Source: Pardosa pseudoannulata
Taxonomy: Eukaryota > Arthropoda > Arachnida > Araneae > Lycosidae
Reading direction: 5' to 3'
Length of the DNA: 64,000 nt
Assembly (NCBI GenBank): GCA_032207245.1
Contig: CM063502.1
Location: forward strand, 114,520,197 to 114,584,196
Position numbers and translations under genes: made by a program
The notes under the pieces: generated by a model
Database searches by the model: none
Told to the model about the DNA's origin: nothing
The model's input: the letters and a program-made list of their open reading frames with translations, nothing else
Shown: one piece after another, positions 26,382-39,046 of the stretch
Layout of the letters: each line of letters starts with the position of its first letter
Numbering within the stretch: position 1 is the stretch's first letter

Positions 26382-26978
26382 CAAATACATATCCGAGCTT
26401 ACTACTTACAGAGATAATTTAAATGTAAAAAGTTCAAATTTGTGCTGACCACCAAAGCCATAACCATACTGTGATTCAAAGAGGTGACAGTGGATGGCAT
26501 AAGAAATTAAATAAAACATTTAAAGGGTTTCTTTTCGAACACTTGCATTGTATTGAGAAATTCTACCGCGCATGGTCCTAATGCCCATAGTGACAATTAG
26601 TAAGAAAACTATACTCATACTCCCAATAGAAAAAATAAAAAAAGGATAAAATGGTTAATACAAGTAAAGAAGCACAGACACCTGTTTCGAAACTTTTTCT
26701 AAAGAAAGGAAGAAGCTAACTGGTAAAATCCTGGGTCATTTATGCAGTTTCTTGCTTTCTTTTAAAGACAAATTGCACCAAGTTTCGTAATAGTAGTGTG
26801 CTTTGCTATCTTTATTTTACTTCTCTATTTCTTACTTTATCTTCTTTTATATACTATTTATACACGTAAGTTTCTGTTTATCTGATATTATACATTAACT
26901 AAATAATAATTTTAAATTTTTTGAAATAAAAGTGTAACAACCATAATAAAATGAAGATAATTCAAATGATAACACTGC

Positions 26979-27092
<114 letters not shown>

Positions 27093-27144
27093 CACTTTTG
27101 CACTAAAAGTTTTTATCTTATTAACATTCTATTTGTTTCTACAG

Positions 27145-27335
27145 GTGAAACTTCAGTTGAAGTTGCTCATCCAGCAGGTTGCATTCCGGAAATGCAAATC
27201 GTAGAGTTTGAACGGCCCTACGATCCATCTTTAGTCATATGGCCAATTTGCACTCGTGTGAAAAGGTGTGGTGGTTGCTGTATTAGTAAACTTCTTCACT
27301 GTGTTCCGACACGAACCAGTACTGTCACAGTCAAA
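27145..27335 (+). CDS. Pvf: Pvf exon B: PDGF/VEGF cystine-knot core
   Basis: The acceptor is TTTGTTTCTACAG and the donor AAA/GTAAGT. It is entered in phase 1 and left in phase 0. It encodes the core of the PDGF/VEGF homology domain: a first Cys (HPAGC), then PICTRVKRCGGCC and LLHCVPT. Using the partial protein numbering (277 residues from exon A), the cystines are Cys51, 74, 80, 83, 84 and 91. RCGGCC is the diagnostic motif of the family; its conserved Cys make the knot and inter-chain bonds (family knowledge). The product is expected to be a secreted dimeric ligand of a PVR/VEGFR-type receptor tyrosine kinase. Orthology to a particular arthropod Pvf paralogue cannot be decided here. Confidence 0.93.
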
Positions 27336-30306
27336 GTAAGTATATCACATTAAAATTAGTTTAATCACATGTAATATTTCTACAGAATAGATTATTCATG
27401 CTGGTCTATTATAAAAGAAATCTTAACAAATGAAATGCTTAGAGAAAAAAACTTCATTGAGGAGTGACAAATCACATTTTTAATCTATAAAAATTAACAG
27501 CTTGTCGAAAGAAGACAAAAACTTTCAATAACCACATATGTTTTCAATAATCTTCAATAGTCGATACTGTTTTTTTAGACTTTTACTTTATATCGGAATC
27601 AAATCTTAACTGGCCAGTTTATTATGTCTGTGCAGTTTGACGGCAAACAGGGGACTATCGATCTTTTAATGCGGTCACTTCAGTGAATTTTGAAAGACTA
27701 ACTTCCTGGTCGGTTCTCCAACTGGTACAAATCTTTGTCATACCTCGGGTTCGGACAGAGCTGAAGATCGTTCGCTCAAGTTTGAGTTGGTGCCTTCATT
27801 GCATAGACAACCAAGCACTGCATAACGCTTTTGTTAAAGGGTATTCAACTGCGTTGGTTATTGTTCTTCTTTTATTATCGTTCGGGCTCTCTTCTGGTAT
27901 CTAAGACCACAGCACTCCTCTGGAGGACTCACCCTTTTTACATTGGCATGCGTGGACGGTCTCTAATTTCCTTCACGCAGATTAGATTTATTTTATAAAT
28001 GATATCGTGCTCTGAGAATCTTCTCCTCAGCCACCAGCACGCTAGAGCTTTTCTAGCGTCGTGATGGTCCATCCCTCAGAATTAGTTGCTGTCACGATGA
28101 CTCTAGTTGGTAAGGTATACTCATGGAATCTCTGTCGAGACGTTGATGGGTTAAAGTTGGCGGTTTCGGGGTAAACTGCGTGTCTTTCAGGTTGGAGAGT
28201 ATTTTTCTTAATTTTAGATTTTACTATTTTTATTAGAAACAATAACAGAATTTATGTTGTGCTGATAACCTACATTTTTGAAGAAAATATATTACAGTAG
28301 ATTTTTGTTTTACGTTCTATAAGTAAATTTAAAATGGTAAATATAATATTTCATACAAATAAATACGCTTTGCAAGTATCTTTAAACAACACATGAATGT
28401 GCAGCCAATGGGGATTAGGATTTTCACACTGGAGAGTTCTCACACGTGAAATGGGTATTTTAGGGTACGGTAGTCTGTATTTATCTATCTAGTATATATA
28501 ATGCGCACACTGTTTTTTACAAGGAAAAATCGCAAAAGTCATATATTGTGTATAACGGGCACCTAAAATCGAGCATATAAGTAACTTTTCAGATTGTAAA
28601 CCAATTGCCATTCGGATCCAACAAATCAAGCTTCAACGCTGCTTCAGTGCCAATCAAAGATAGATTAACGAAGGTCTGTTCTTAACGAAGCTTTCATGCT
28701 TATTATCGGTAGACTTAGGTCATTCCGGGATTTGGGCTAATATGAGATGAATGACTATAGGGGCTTAAATTGAAGACATCGTACATCACCCCCCCTTTTT
28801 TAGGAGGTGCTATACAAGGAAATGCATTCTCTTCATTTCTCTTGATTCTGTAAGAAACAGTGTTTTATGATAACAGGCGAGTATGATAGATAAGAGATCT
28901 ACTGCAACCTACTGCAGCATTTAAGTTACAAGTAATGCAATATACAACAAATACTGGTAACCGTGTATCAAGTAGAAAATTAGTGTTACTAGCAATGTTG
29001 TGCAACAATAGTAATAATATATAGATGCACTTATGCTGGCTTTTCAAGCAATTTTTTAAGTTAATTCAAGTAAATTTCAGTTTTTTTTACTCTTATAGCA
29101 TATTTGGGGAGTTCATCAATGTGGTACAAATGTTGCATTCAGACAGAAAGTTTATTTCACTTCCTAGTTTATTTTCGTCTTTTTATGAGTTTTTTTTTTT
29201 ATCTGTATTCTCTTGTATTTACATTATTCTACGCTGAAAAGGGGGATAAAACTCTTTACAAAAGGGGATTATTTGTTTAAACTTTATTTAAGATATATAT
29301 ATGTGTGTGTGTGTGATATAGCATATATGAGTCAACAAACTTAGTGTTATGCTCAATAAGAGGATAAGCACTTACGCAGGCTATTCACACAATTTTATTA
29401 GTTAATGCAAGTAAATAGAAGTTTTTGACTCTTGTAACATATTTGGGACATTCATAAATAACATACAAATTTTGAATTTAGACGGAAAGGTTAACTCAAT
29501 TCATAGTTTATTTACTTTCCATATTTGATCTCCTTTTTGAAAAAAAAATTAATAACGATTTTATTAAGATGTAAAAACAGTGTTTCAATCATTACAGTTA
29601 CAGATTTTCTTACTTTAAAATCGAGAAACTAAATGAATGCAGTGATGGAAAGTTGAATATGTAGTTGCATAATTCGAAACAATTTTGATCTTTTGAATCT
29701 TGGATTAAAACTCTTTCAAATGAACTATAAATTGAATACCTTCAATTATTTGAACTTAATTTCCCATTGAAAGGCTTCTGTGCCACAGTAAACGTATTGA
29801 ATAAAATGATACTGCCAAATATGTATGTTTGGGTTTATTATACAAATATTTTCTTCGTCCTTTTTAAAGTTAAATAAGAAGTCAAACTGTAATTAATCTG
29901 GGAAAGGTGAAACTTTTCAATATGGAAAAACATTTAATTTTATTAAGTGATTTATCAACAGTTGAATCATTAGATGAGCTTCGAGAGAGTGAGCACAATG
30001 TTCGTGCTCAACTTCTCGTAGAAGACTTCTAGAGTGAAAATCTTTTACTTTAATCCAGTGGATCCATTGTAGTACACCTGGAGCAACAAAGCAACAAAGA
30101 GAAGAACATTTCTAGCTACGTCCAGCTATTTTCGGGATAAGGAAAAAATTTGTTCTTTCCAGCCAAATAATAAAAATAAAATTAGTGCTGGGGTAAAAAC
30201 TGAACACATTATCAGACCAATAATAAATTTCGAAAAGTTTTTTTATAGTGTAGATAAGAAAAGGTGTAGTTTTTCCTCATTTTTTAATATTGCGATTTAT
30301 TTGTAG
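27336..30306 (+). other. Pvf intron 2 (3.0 kb)
   Basis: Contains a GC-richer unclassified stretch at about 27,630-28,240 and a tandem duplication at 28,979-29,515. It also holds a hairpin near 29,988-30,022 (GTGAGCAC/GTGCTCA). No additional exon recognised. Confidence 0.7.
28979..29515. repeat. Local duplication in Pvf intron 2
   Basis: Copies at about 28,979-29,190 and 29,340-29,515 share the order TTAGTGTTA, GCACTTA, TTAATNCAAGTAAAT, ACTCTT and CATATTTGGG. They are about 360 bp apart and separated by a short (TG)n. Confidence 0.8.
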
Positions 30307-30602
30307 GTAATTAAAGCAAGATATCCCCATCCAGGAGCAGAAATGCTAGAACTGGAAGGTTATGAGAATGTACATCTTGAAGTACACGAAAGATGTGCCT
30401 GTAAATGTCGACAAGAAGAACGTGATTGTACGCCTGGACAACGCTACCAAGCAGGCCAGTGTCGATGCGTTTGTATCAATCAGCATGAAGCTGCACATTG
30501 TCGACAACCTGATCAGTACTGGGAGAACAAGGAGTGCGCGTGTAAATGTAGGCATCAAACAGACTGTTCTACTGGTTCTGTTTTCAACAATCAAAGTTGC
30601 AA
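30307..30602 (+). CDS. Pvf: Pvf exon C: end of the cystine knot plus Cys-rich repeats
   Basis: The acceptor is TTTATTTGTAG and the donor CAA/GTAAGT. It is entered in phase 0 and left in phase 2. It completes the growth-factor domain with VHERCACKC (Cys132, 134 and 136 of the partial protein). It then encodes tandem motifs: C-TPGQRYQAGQ-CRCVC (Cys143-158), C-RQPDQYWENKE-CACKC (Cys167-183) and the start of a third, C-STGSVFNNQS-C. The C-X10/11-C-X-C-X-C pattern is the Balbiani-ring-like repeat known from the C-terminal propeptides of VEGF-C/D and some invertebrate PVFs. It is expected to affect processing, matrix binding or dimer stability (inference). The antisense ORF in this interval is a shadow. 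Confidence 0.93.
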
Positions 30603-31648
30603 GTAAGTAGGCCTTTGTTTAAAAAAAAAATATGCTACTTATTGGAAGAAACGTTTGCAGTGTCAATCTTCCGTTGAGTTTTGGTAAAAATTTGAAAAGT
30701 AATAACGAACAACTTAGGTGAAAAGACAATCTTTTTCTTTGGTGTTATTTGTTTATTAGTCCCAGTTTAAAATTACAGTTTAGATTTATGTCTCACGAAA
30801 TTTTGATTTTAAACATTTAGAACTATTTTTGATATTTTTTAAGGTTTGAAATTTTATGCAATACTCTTTTAATGTTAATTTTTTGAAAAGAATTTAAGTT
30901 TTTAATTCCATATTAGTTTTTTGACTAATAGGTCATTCTCAACTAACACAAATTTTAATAAGAAAATAAATCATCTGTTAGAAACAAATGAAATTAGATG
31001 TAGATTTATTGCATCAGAGTTACCATGGAGTATATTAAGAAAAGAAATATTAACTATTTTTGACCAAGCTTTTCCATAAAAGATAATTCTTGATTATTAT
31101 TGTAAACAATACCTATTTTAAGATACGTAAATCTTTTGGTACCATCTAATATTATCCCTAAATGTATTTAATAAATGGTAGTCTAATAGAAAAAAGATTT
31201 ATTCTGACTTATAATAAGGAAAATATTTAAATGAAACAAAAAAAAGTAGTCCTGATTGATAATATTTTATTTGGGGGTTTGATTTGATCTTGATTACAAA
31301 CGAGCTGCCAAACTTACATCAACGAATCAAATACGCATAAAAATATTAGTATACTACAGTTTTATGTTTTACTTTTAAGTAGATGTATCTTTTACATTAT
31401 ACAAATATCTGTATACGCATAGAAATATTACTTTAAAATTTCCAAAATTCTTTTAATCGATAGTGTTTTGTTTTAAGTAGATGCATCTTTTGCATGATTG
31501 TACAAATGTATGAATAATTACAGAGAATCAAAGTAACAATTAAATGTTATGCTTTCAAATTAGATATTAAAAAAATTTTATATTAAAAAATTTTTCAAAT
31601 TTTCATTTAAATAATGTTGTTATTCTTAAAAATACTTTTACTTTTCAG
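30603..31648 (+). other. Pvf intron 3 (1.0 kb)
   Basis: AT-rich; nothing recognised apart from the splice sites. Confidence 0.8.
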
Positions 31649-31880
31649 ATGCGAGCCTGTGAATCAGTCGACTCCTATTTCAGAACGAATTCCTGGTCCA
31701 CCGCCTATTTTAAGCACATTTTTGCGTAGCGATGGAGGTGAAACGGAAGCATATAAACTGCGTTATTCGGGACTAGATCCTTCAATCCACGTAGGACCTT
31801 TTGCGATGGCGCAATATAAACAGGAAGATCGGACTATCCTGGTGGACAATGTTACTCAACCACAATGGACAGAAAACTAA
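31649..31880 (+). CDS. Pvf: Pvf exon D: C-terminal tail and stop
   Basis: The acceptor is TTTTACTTTTCAG. One base completes a Lys codon from exon C, so the third Cys-rich motif reads QSCKCEPVNQ. The rest is a Pro/Ser-containing tail, including RIPGPPPILS, that ends in QPQWTEN before TAA (31,878-31,880). There is no Cys after the first residues, no membrane segment and no lipid-anchor signal, consistent with a secreted protein. The part from exon A to the stop is 277 residues, so a complete protein would be about 300 residues or more with the missing signal-peptide exon. Confidence 0.9.
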
Positions 31881-32400
31881 ATCAGAATCAAAAGCACCCA
31901 CCTATAAAGGATACTTTAAGCTGACGCAATGACTTATGAACCTAACACTAGGTGATGGATATTTATTTTTCTCCAGTGGAAACCAGTGATTCGTGTTGAG
32001 CCTACAGTGAAATAAACGACATTACCACAGAACAAAGAAAAATTATTTTGTTTTTAAACATCTGAAATGGGAAAGGCTCAACGTGGTTTTCAGCATTAAA
32101 ACCAGTGGCATCTCCAAATAACTGGATACACCTCGCAAAAACTTTTGTGAACATGATTGCGAAAATAAGCTCATGAAGTTCATGATATTTAGAACTAGGA
32201 AGTTTCAGTGTCTTGGAAATTAAAGAAAGACTAATACTGGCCAAATTCGTGGACGCATTCCGCCGAACGAAGATATTATGCAAGGTTTCTTTGCAAATAA
32301 CCGCGTCTTTTCATCAACTTACGATTATAGTAGCCCAACAGGCGTTAAAACCTATTCAGTGAGACCATCAGTAGATTAATTTTTTTTAATTGGGAATAAA
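31881..32400 (+). other. Probable Pvf 3' untranslated region
   Basis: Follows the stop directly. Candidate polyadenylation signals AATAAA occur at 32,011-32,016 and 32,395-32,400, and AATAAA-like strings also occur further downstream to about 33,375, so the real end is uncertain. ORFs on the minus strand here are unsupported. Confidence 0.5.
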
Positions 32401-34987
32401 CTTACGTTTATCAACTCTTTTTGTATTCATAAAGAAATATTATTAGAATTGCTGTAAAAAAATACTGTAAATGTTTTCAGTTCAGCTGTACAGGCATGCT
32501 TACAAATTTTATTTAAAAATATGCCTACCTGTCTTATGTAAGAGTTTAAAGCTTAAATAGATAATTGTTTCACCCCTTTTTTAATCTACATTACTTCACT
32601 TTTACAGTTTCGATGTAATATGTAACGGCTTGAGATTGACATATCTTAAAAATATAAAATAGTTTGATTTCTTTGATTTTGAAAGTTCAGAAGGTTGTGG
32701 ATCAAAATATCATATCATATGATGTCAAAAAAATAAAAATTTGAACGGTGTGTTAATAGTATATTACATGGCTTAAAGATTTACTGATGTGATGAAAAAG
32801 TGTTATGAAAGTTTTTTAAATAATTCCAATATGAGGCCAATAATTTTGTTTCTAACAACTGAATTTGGATTTCCCCGCATTCCACTCGATCAATATCATT
32901 TACTATTTGTAAATATTGTGTCAGTAGTTTGATGGTCATACTTTGAGGTTTTAAGCTTGTTTTGTAATGTAGTATGTAGTTAAAATATATATAATTGGTG
33001 CAAGCCCAGCATTTGGAACTTTACAGTGTGCCTTCAAAAAGTGGTTAAACTGTGCCTGTTTCAAGAGAATGAACTGTGATAACGTAAATTTATTCTTGTA
33101 TTCAAATGATTACTATATGATAGAATTTCAGTATTAAATGTTTGAAGATAGGGGCATATTTTTGGTAAGAATTCTCCAAAAAAAAATTCTTTTTTAGAGC
33201 AATTTTATTGCAGAAGAGAATATTTATAAATTCTTCAAATTTCCACCTGGAAATGTTTTGGGTTACATATGTTCTAAATGAATTAAAGAGCTAAAAATCC
33301 GATGTTTTTAGATAAGCATATTTATTATTGGTTCTAATGTTCAATTTAAAAGTATTGCACCCTACTTTAAAATAAATTAATGCTTTAAATTTTTATTAGA
33401 AAATATTTGTTCATTTGATCAAAACATTGTAACTCTTGTGTAAGGTAGTGAACTTTTGCTCTGGGTTTTTAACTTTATTTAATGTCACACTAAAGTTATT
33501 GTACAGCATACAACTACTGCGCATATTAACTTGTTTTGAAATTATTTATTTTTAATGCTTTTTGTGGTAGGATGTAAATTTTTCTCTTTGCTTCCAAATG
33601 TTCTTTTGCTCTTGTGATTTATCAAGTTGTCAAAATTTATTATTACTGTGTATTTTTAATGACATCGTTGCTTTGTACTTATATTTTCATGTATGTGCCT
33701 ATTTGCATATATCACTACCTATACGCATACATTGTATTCCATTTATAAATACACATGCACAAAAGTATACATACATACATATATACACAAACTTGTTGTG
33801 AATTATAAAATGGAATATCAACTTCATTGGAATATATTTGAAGATAATCTGTTATCTCCCACGACAGTAAAATCTAAAAAGAACTTAACTCGACTTCTAC
33901 AAACCTAGAGGAAAACTCATTAAGCCGACAATGGATTATCTGCTAGGAGAAATGTGACTGATAGTTCAATATTTCTAACTTATTGGGAAGTATAACTAAG
34001 AACAAGAATAAAAGAGTACATTTTCGTATCTATACCCTTATAATAATTATACTGGTTACCACAATAGATAACTCAGTTATTACTAATAAATACTTTAAAC
34101 TATTTTAAAAACTAAATATTTCGAATTTTAAAAATATTTGAAATTCTCCGAGGTATTTCTAATTGTCATGTACTTTCGAAATTTATTGATAATGTACCTT
34201 AGCATATCAAATAAAAGTTAGTTAAAATTAATATACTTTGAACAGCAAAAATCAATTTTTTTAATTATAAGAATTAATTAAATACATTTTGTATGGGAAA
34301 ATTCTGTATTTAACAATTATTGTTTTTTAGCTATATTTTCAGCGAATGCTTGAGATAATAACTAAGTTTTATTCTAAGGCTTAAAAAATATCTTATTCAT
34401 AAAAATGACCCTGCTTTACTTAAAATGAATGTTCATGGAACATTTTCAGCAATGCTCTTTTTGAAATAATTAATAGTTAATAATTCTTAAAATTATTAAT
34501 ATTTTACCTTGAATTTGTAAACACTTCCGCATATATATAGTACTAATTACATATTAAATTTTCAAGTATATTAGTCAAAAACAAAATAAATTAGTTATGA
34601 ATGTTCGCTGTTCCCTTAAGTAAATATCCTAATTATATATTTTCATCCTTTATATAGCACATTCATACAGTTAGTATTTCTTTCGTGTTCTAATTTACAG
34701 GGTTGCTATCAATACGGATAAATAAATTAGAAGCATTTAAAATAAGCATGTCAACTTTTACAGTAATAAAGGTATCCCGTATATATTTTTCTATAATCAA
34801 ATATTTTTGTTTGAAGAAAATAATTGAATAGGGGAGGCCAGATGTAAGAAGTGAAATTTTTTATTGAGAGAACGTAATTGTGTTTTCTGCCAATTGTTTA
34901 AAATAATGCTCACAATATTCCGTAGACGTAATATATGTGTCGAGAGAAAAGAAAGGATAAATGTAATAAATTAGAAAGAGAGCGAGA
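32401..34987. other. Intergenic, or extended 3' UTR, no gene seen
   Basis: AT-rich with a few ATAC-type short repeats near 33,690-33,790. No exon, RNA gene or transposon end recognised. Confidence 0.5.
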
Positions 34988-35563
34988 TTAACCCCTTCCG
35001 GTATGATTTAATAATGAAAAACTGTGCATGAAATAACCATTTAATTTTTATTTAAAAACTTGTTTCATTTTACAATTCTTACATATTCTTAATTAAAATC
35101 CACTTTTTACATAGTGTTAAATAATATCAGAAACAGTAAAATTAAGAAAATATCAAAGCAAAACATTAATAAGGTATACAGATAATAGTCTTCAAGCTAG
35201 TGGTACTTTTCAAAACAAAGTGCAAAGGAATTCTTAATTGTTTACACCGCCAAGTAGTCTCACTTTTAATTTGATTCTTGTAACACACACGGCATTTCTT
35301 AGTAGGTTTTCTTTTATTCTGACTCATTAATTTGGCAATGAATTGTACCAAGAAATTCTAAGTAAACAATATGCAATAGTGACTTGTGATTTTCACAAGT
35401 GATAAAAGTGTTGCCAAATTCAGTACACTAGAAATTTTAAACTAAATTAATTATCATATTTAACAGTAACTTTAATCGCATGACGAGTGTAGCTCGTCAT
35501 TGTGCGGTGTGGAATGAAAAACTAATGACGAGCTAGACTCGTCATTTTACCGGAAGGGGTTAA
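34988..35563 (-). mobile_element. Non-autonomous piggyBac element, copy 2 (inverted)
   Basis: Bounded by TTAA (34,988-34,991 and 35,560-35,563), with termini CCCCTTCCGGTA and TACCGGAAGGGG. It is the reverse-oriented relative of 15,629-16,167, with the same internal content and the same paired palindromes (ATGACGAG...CTCGTCAT) near its transposase-start-side end, at about 35,482-35,545. It still encodes the KRKPTKKCRVCYKNQ stretch on the minus strand. Confidence 0.88.
35166..35351 (-). pseudogene. piggyBac transposase C-terminal remnant, copy 2
   Basis: Nearly the same peptide as at 15,865-16,047, with a few substitutions (for example IKSETTW instead of IRSETPW). It lacks the catalytic domain and several zinc-binding Cys. 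It travels with the non-autonomous element and is not a host gene. Confidence 0.65.
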
Positions 35564-38500
35564 GACACATACAAAATGAACACTATTTTATTTATTTTCA
35601 TAACATTTTTATTTATAGACATATTGTAATATTACTCCTCATCTGTCACCAACTTGGTGTTCAGATCTATTATATTAACAAAAGGATTAGAAAAAATAAA
35701 ATAAGATATAAAATATTTTAATTTTATTTTATTAGGCTTCATTGAAAAAAAAAATAACATTGATTTTAATTCCACCTTTTTCTTGCAAAAGCACTTCTCC
35801 TTTAAAGAATGTTAAATGAGAATTTATTCTCTATAAATACAACCAATGGTGTAGCTTCTGGCAAAAGTTTACATTAAATTCTCCGTCAAAAATGACTGGT
35901 TTTTTATGATAATTTATGGTTAATAATTTATGGTTATGTTTATGGTTTGATAACAAATTATAGTTCTTCGTGAACTTCTGAAAAAGCTTGAGAACCTACA
36001 ACTGATCATGAAAAAAGAGGTTTAGCAAGAATTTTACCAAATTTAATTTCCTTTATTGCTGTGTTTACATGGTTTTTTTTATAGTGGTATGTACCTTTAT
36101 TCAGATTTTGCTTAAAGTAATTTCAATGAATGTTGATTTTTATTAAATTTTGAAAGCAACATTTAGGCACACATTACTCTCTACTTGGTAACTAACACAT
36201 TCAAGTATTCTTCGGATATCAAACTTACATTCACTGTGGGGAAGAGAGATAAGGTAACAACTATGCAATGGGGACGACAAAGGTGATAAGAAAGATATAA
36301 ACTGCAATTAAAATAGATTTTCTCTCTTAAATTTTTAACTTAATCGTTAAATTGTGTAAACTTTTATAATAAATTTCACTTATCTTTTAAACAAATCATT
36401 ATTTCTGTGTATTTAAACTTGACATATACACTAACAACAAAAAGTGTGTTTCTATTACTTCTTTTCTCTGTTTGTTTCATTTCAGCTATCTCTCTATCTA
36501 TTTATCAATAATATATGCACAGTTTTATTAGTGTATGTATGTATATAACATTTGGTGAATTTGTTTCAGTGGTTAATATAAGTTTTGATTTTCTGATGTG
36601 CTTCTAGAGCATAAGATTGTTTATACAATTATGTATATATTCTTAACATAATTTTGATATTTCTATATTAATTATTTTACTTGGTATAATTTATGTTGCT
36701 ACATATCCCAGTACTTTTATTTGAAATGCATCTTGGTACTATGGATTGTGCGACTGCCGAACAGGTAGGACGCTGTTGTTTGGTAATAGAGGCCATGGAT
36801 TCGAATTCCCCTGCTGGTGGATTTATGTAGCCGTCTGAAATCAGATTTAATCAGGAAGTCCCGGTGTAATTAGCTATCGTGTAGAAAAAACGACCGTTGT
36901 TTTAAGAATTAACAAAGTTTCATAATATGTATACAAAACATTTTTATTTTAAGCAAAAAAGCATGAAAAATTTTATTGCTTTGCATTATAGTATTGCATT
37001 CTTGTATATAATTAATTTTTTATATGTAATACCTGTGTTTAACGAAGAATACTGACTAGATAGAAAAACTAAAATATCATATTGGTAATATGACGAGAAA
37101 GTTAAATTATTACCTTATGATATCATGCTTGTTAGACTCAATTTGCCATTTTTTCTTGAAGTAATATATTTAAAGCGCATGATAAGATAAAGTACAATGT
37201 TAATATTACTATAAACGTTATTAAGATAAAAACGTACATATCTGATTTTAAACTTAACAGTATTAATCACAATCATTCAGAAATGAGCTCAGTGCACATT
37301 TTTATTACATAAATTAATAACATAATACTTTCAAAGCATATTCATGTACTTCATTTTATTTCAGAAGTATACGAAGCTATGCTTTCTTCTTTTCAATTTC
37401 TATGTTAGGAAATGGCTTTATTAGTAGAAAATTTTTAAAAGAAGATCTGCGTTATTACAAAAGTATATTTAAACTAGCGATGCAGTAAAAGTATCCTGAC
37501 ACTAACTTAATCTACGTAATTCATTTGAAAACTACTCTTATTAATGAAGTTTCATTCATTTAGAAAGAAATAAGATGTAATCTGTAAAGAAAAAAAATTC
37601 AGATATCAGTTTTGATCAAGTACTTAATTTTAACATGTACCCTAGTTATTTTGAAGTTTCAAATCTTTGCAATATAGAATTAAACTCTGAGTTACTCAAA
37701 TCATATTTCAAGATATGATATTTTAAATTAAATAATTTATACTTTCCTTTCTTTAGACTGTATATGTTTGCTAAATATGAATAAATATACTAAATTATAG
37801 ATTTCTCAATGATTCCCTGTTAAGTAATGAGTATGCCGTAAATTAATAAAAATGTGTACAAATATATAACTTTGCTGTTACTGTGTATAGATATAATCCA
37901 TTTGAATAGAAGAAAAAAGTGCTACTTTAAAATAGTTATAACGTTATAAGTGCATAATTATCTGTACTTATTTTTTAGGTTAAATAAGCTTGTCTGTTTG
38001 AAATATTTAATAAAATATTTTTAATGGGGATTCTTATGAGATTGGGAGTTGCATCGTTGACATTAAATAAATGAATTAAAATCTTAAAATATCTTCAAAT
38101 TATAGCATTATATGCTATGTCCGATGAAACAAAAAAAAATAACTCATTTTAATGTGAATTTAAAACTAAACTTTAAAGGTATTTTTAAGGGTAAAAAATC
38201 ATAAAAGCTAATGTGAAGAGTAAAGAGAGAGTATTGTTATTTTTGTTAATGGGTGAATTTGTTAATAGAAGATGCTTGCAGATTCCAGAACGTTATCCTA
38301 CAGCGGTAAGAGATGTTTAAAATAGAATTTCAGGTAATCAGTTACTCTTACGCAAAGATCTGTATAAGCTTCTGGTAAGCTTCATACAACCCTAAAATCA
38401 TCAATAATAACTTATGAATATTTTCAACACCAGAAAATTTAATTTATACACTCACATTATGAAATAATTTAAAACTTGAAAAAATATAAAAGACTGAAAA

Positions 38501-39046
38501 CTGACAATAGTACAGCTTTTGAAATACAATGAAGTTTTAATGCATTGTGCTTACTGAGTGTTATTGTGTTTTAATGTATTGTGAATCTTAGTACTATATC
38601 AAAATTAATGGTTGAAAAAGATGATATTCCATTAAAAAAATCTTAACTAAATTACTTTTAAAGTTTAATCTTAATTAAATTACTTTTAATATATAAAATA
38701 AAAACAAGAATTTTAAATTTACTATATTTTATAAATCCTTTTTATTCTTTTGTCAAGAATCTATGAGTATTATGACTGGAAAACCTGTGTCTAGCGTAAG
38801 TGAAAAAATACTTTAAATCCAATTAAAAGGAAAATAGTTCTAGCTTTGTTTACTCAGATTTGTAAAACATTCAGAAATATTTCAGTCATTTTCAAGAATT
38901 TAAAAGTAAATAAATAATCAAATAATTTTTAAAGGGCTTTGAAATTGATGACTATTTTGTTTCTTAGATGCAATAAACTTTATTACTAATAACTGAAAGC
39001 TATTTATAAATGGTACCCAAGCTAGAAGTTTTGATATTATTCTTTT
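35564..39046. other. Intergenic, no gene seen
   Basis: AT-rich. Apart from the SINE at 36,755-36,900, nothing was recognised. Confidence 0.5.
36755..36900 (+). mobile_element. tRNA-derived SINE, second family
   Basis: A-box-like GACTGCCGAACAGGTAGGAC and B-box-like GGATTCGAATTCC are spaced as in a tRNA. A body with CCGTCTGAAATCAG and AGTCCCGGTG follows. It differs from the SINEs at 8149, 48,737 and 63,705. Its 3' limit is not clear. Confidence 0.65.

Noticed and set aside
36755..36840. Functional tRNA gene
   Set aside because: A-box and B-box-like motifs are present, but the acceptor stem does not pair and extra body sequence follows, so it reads as a SINE.
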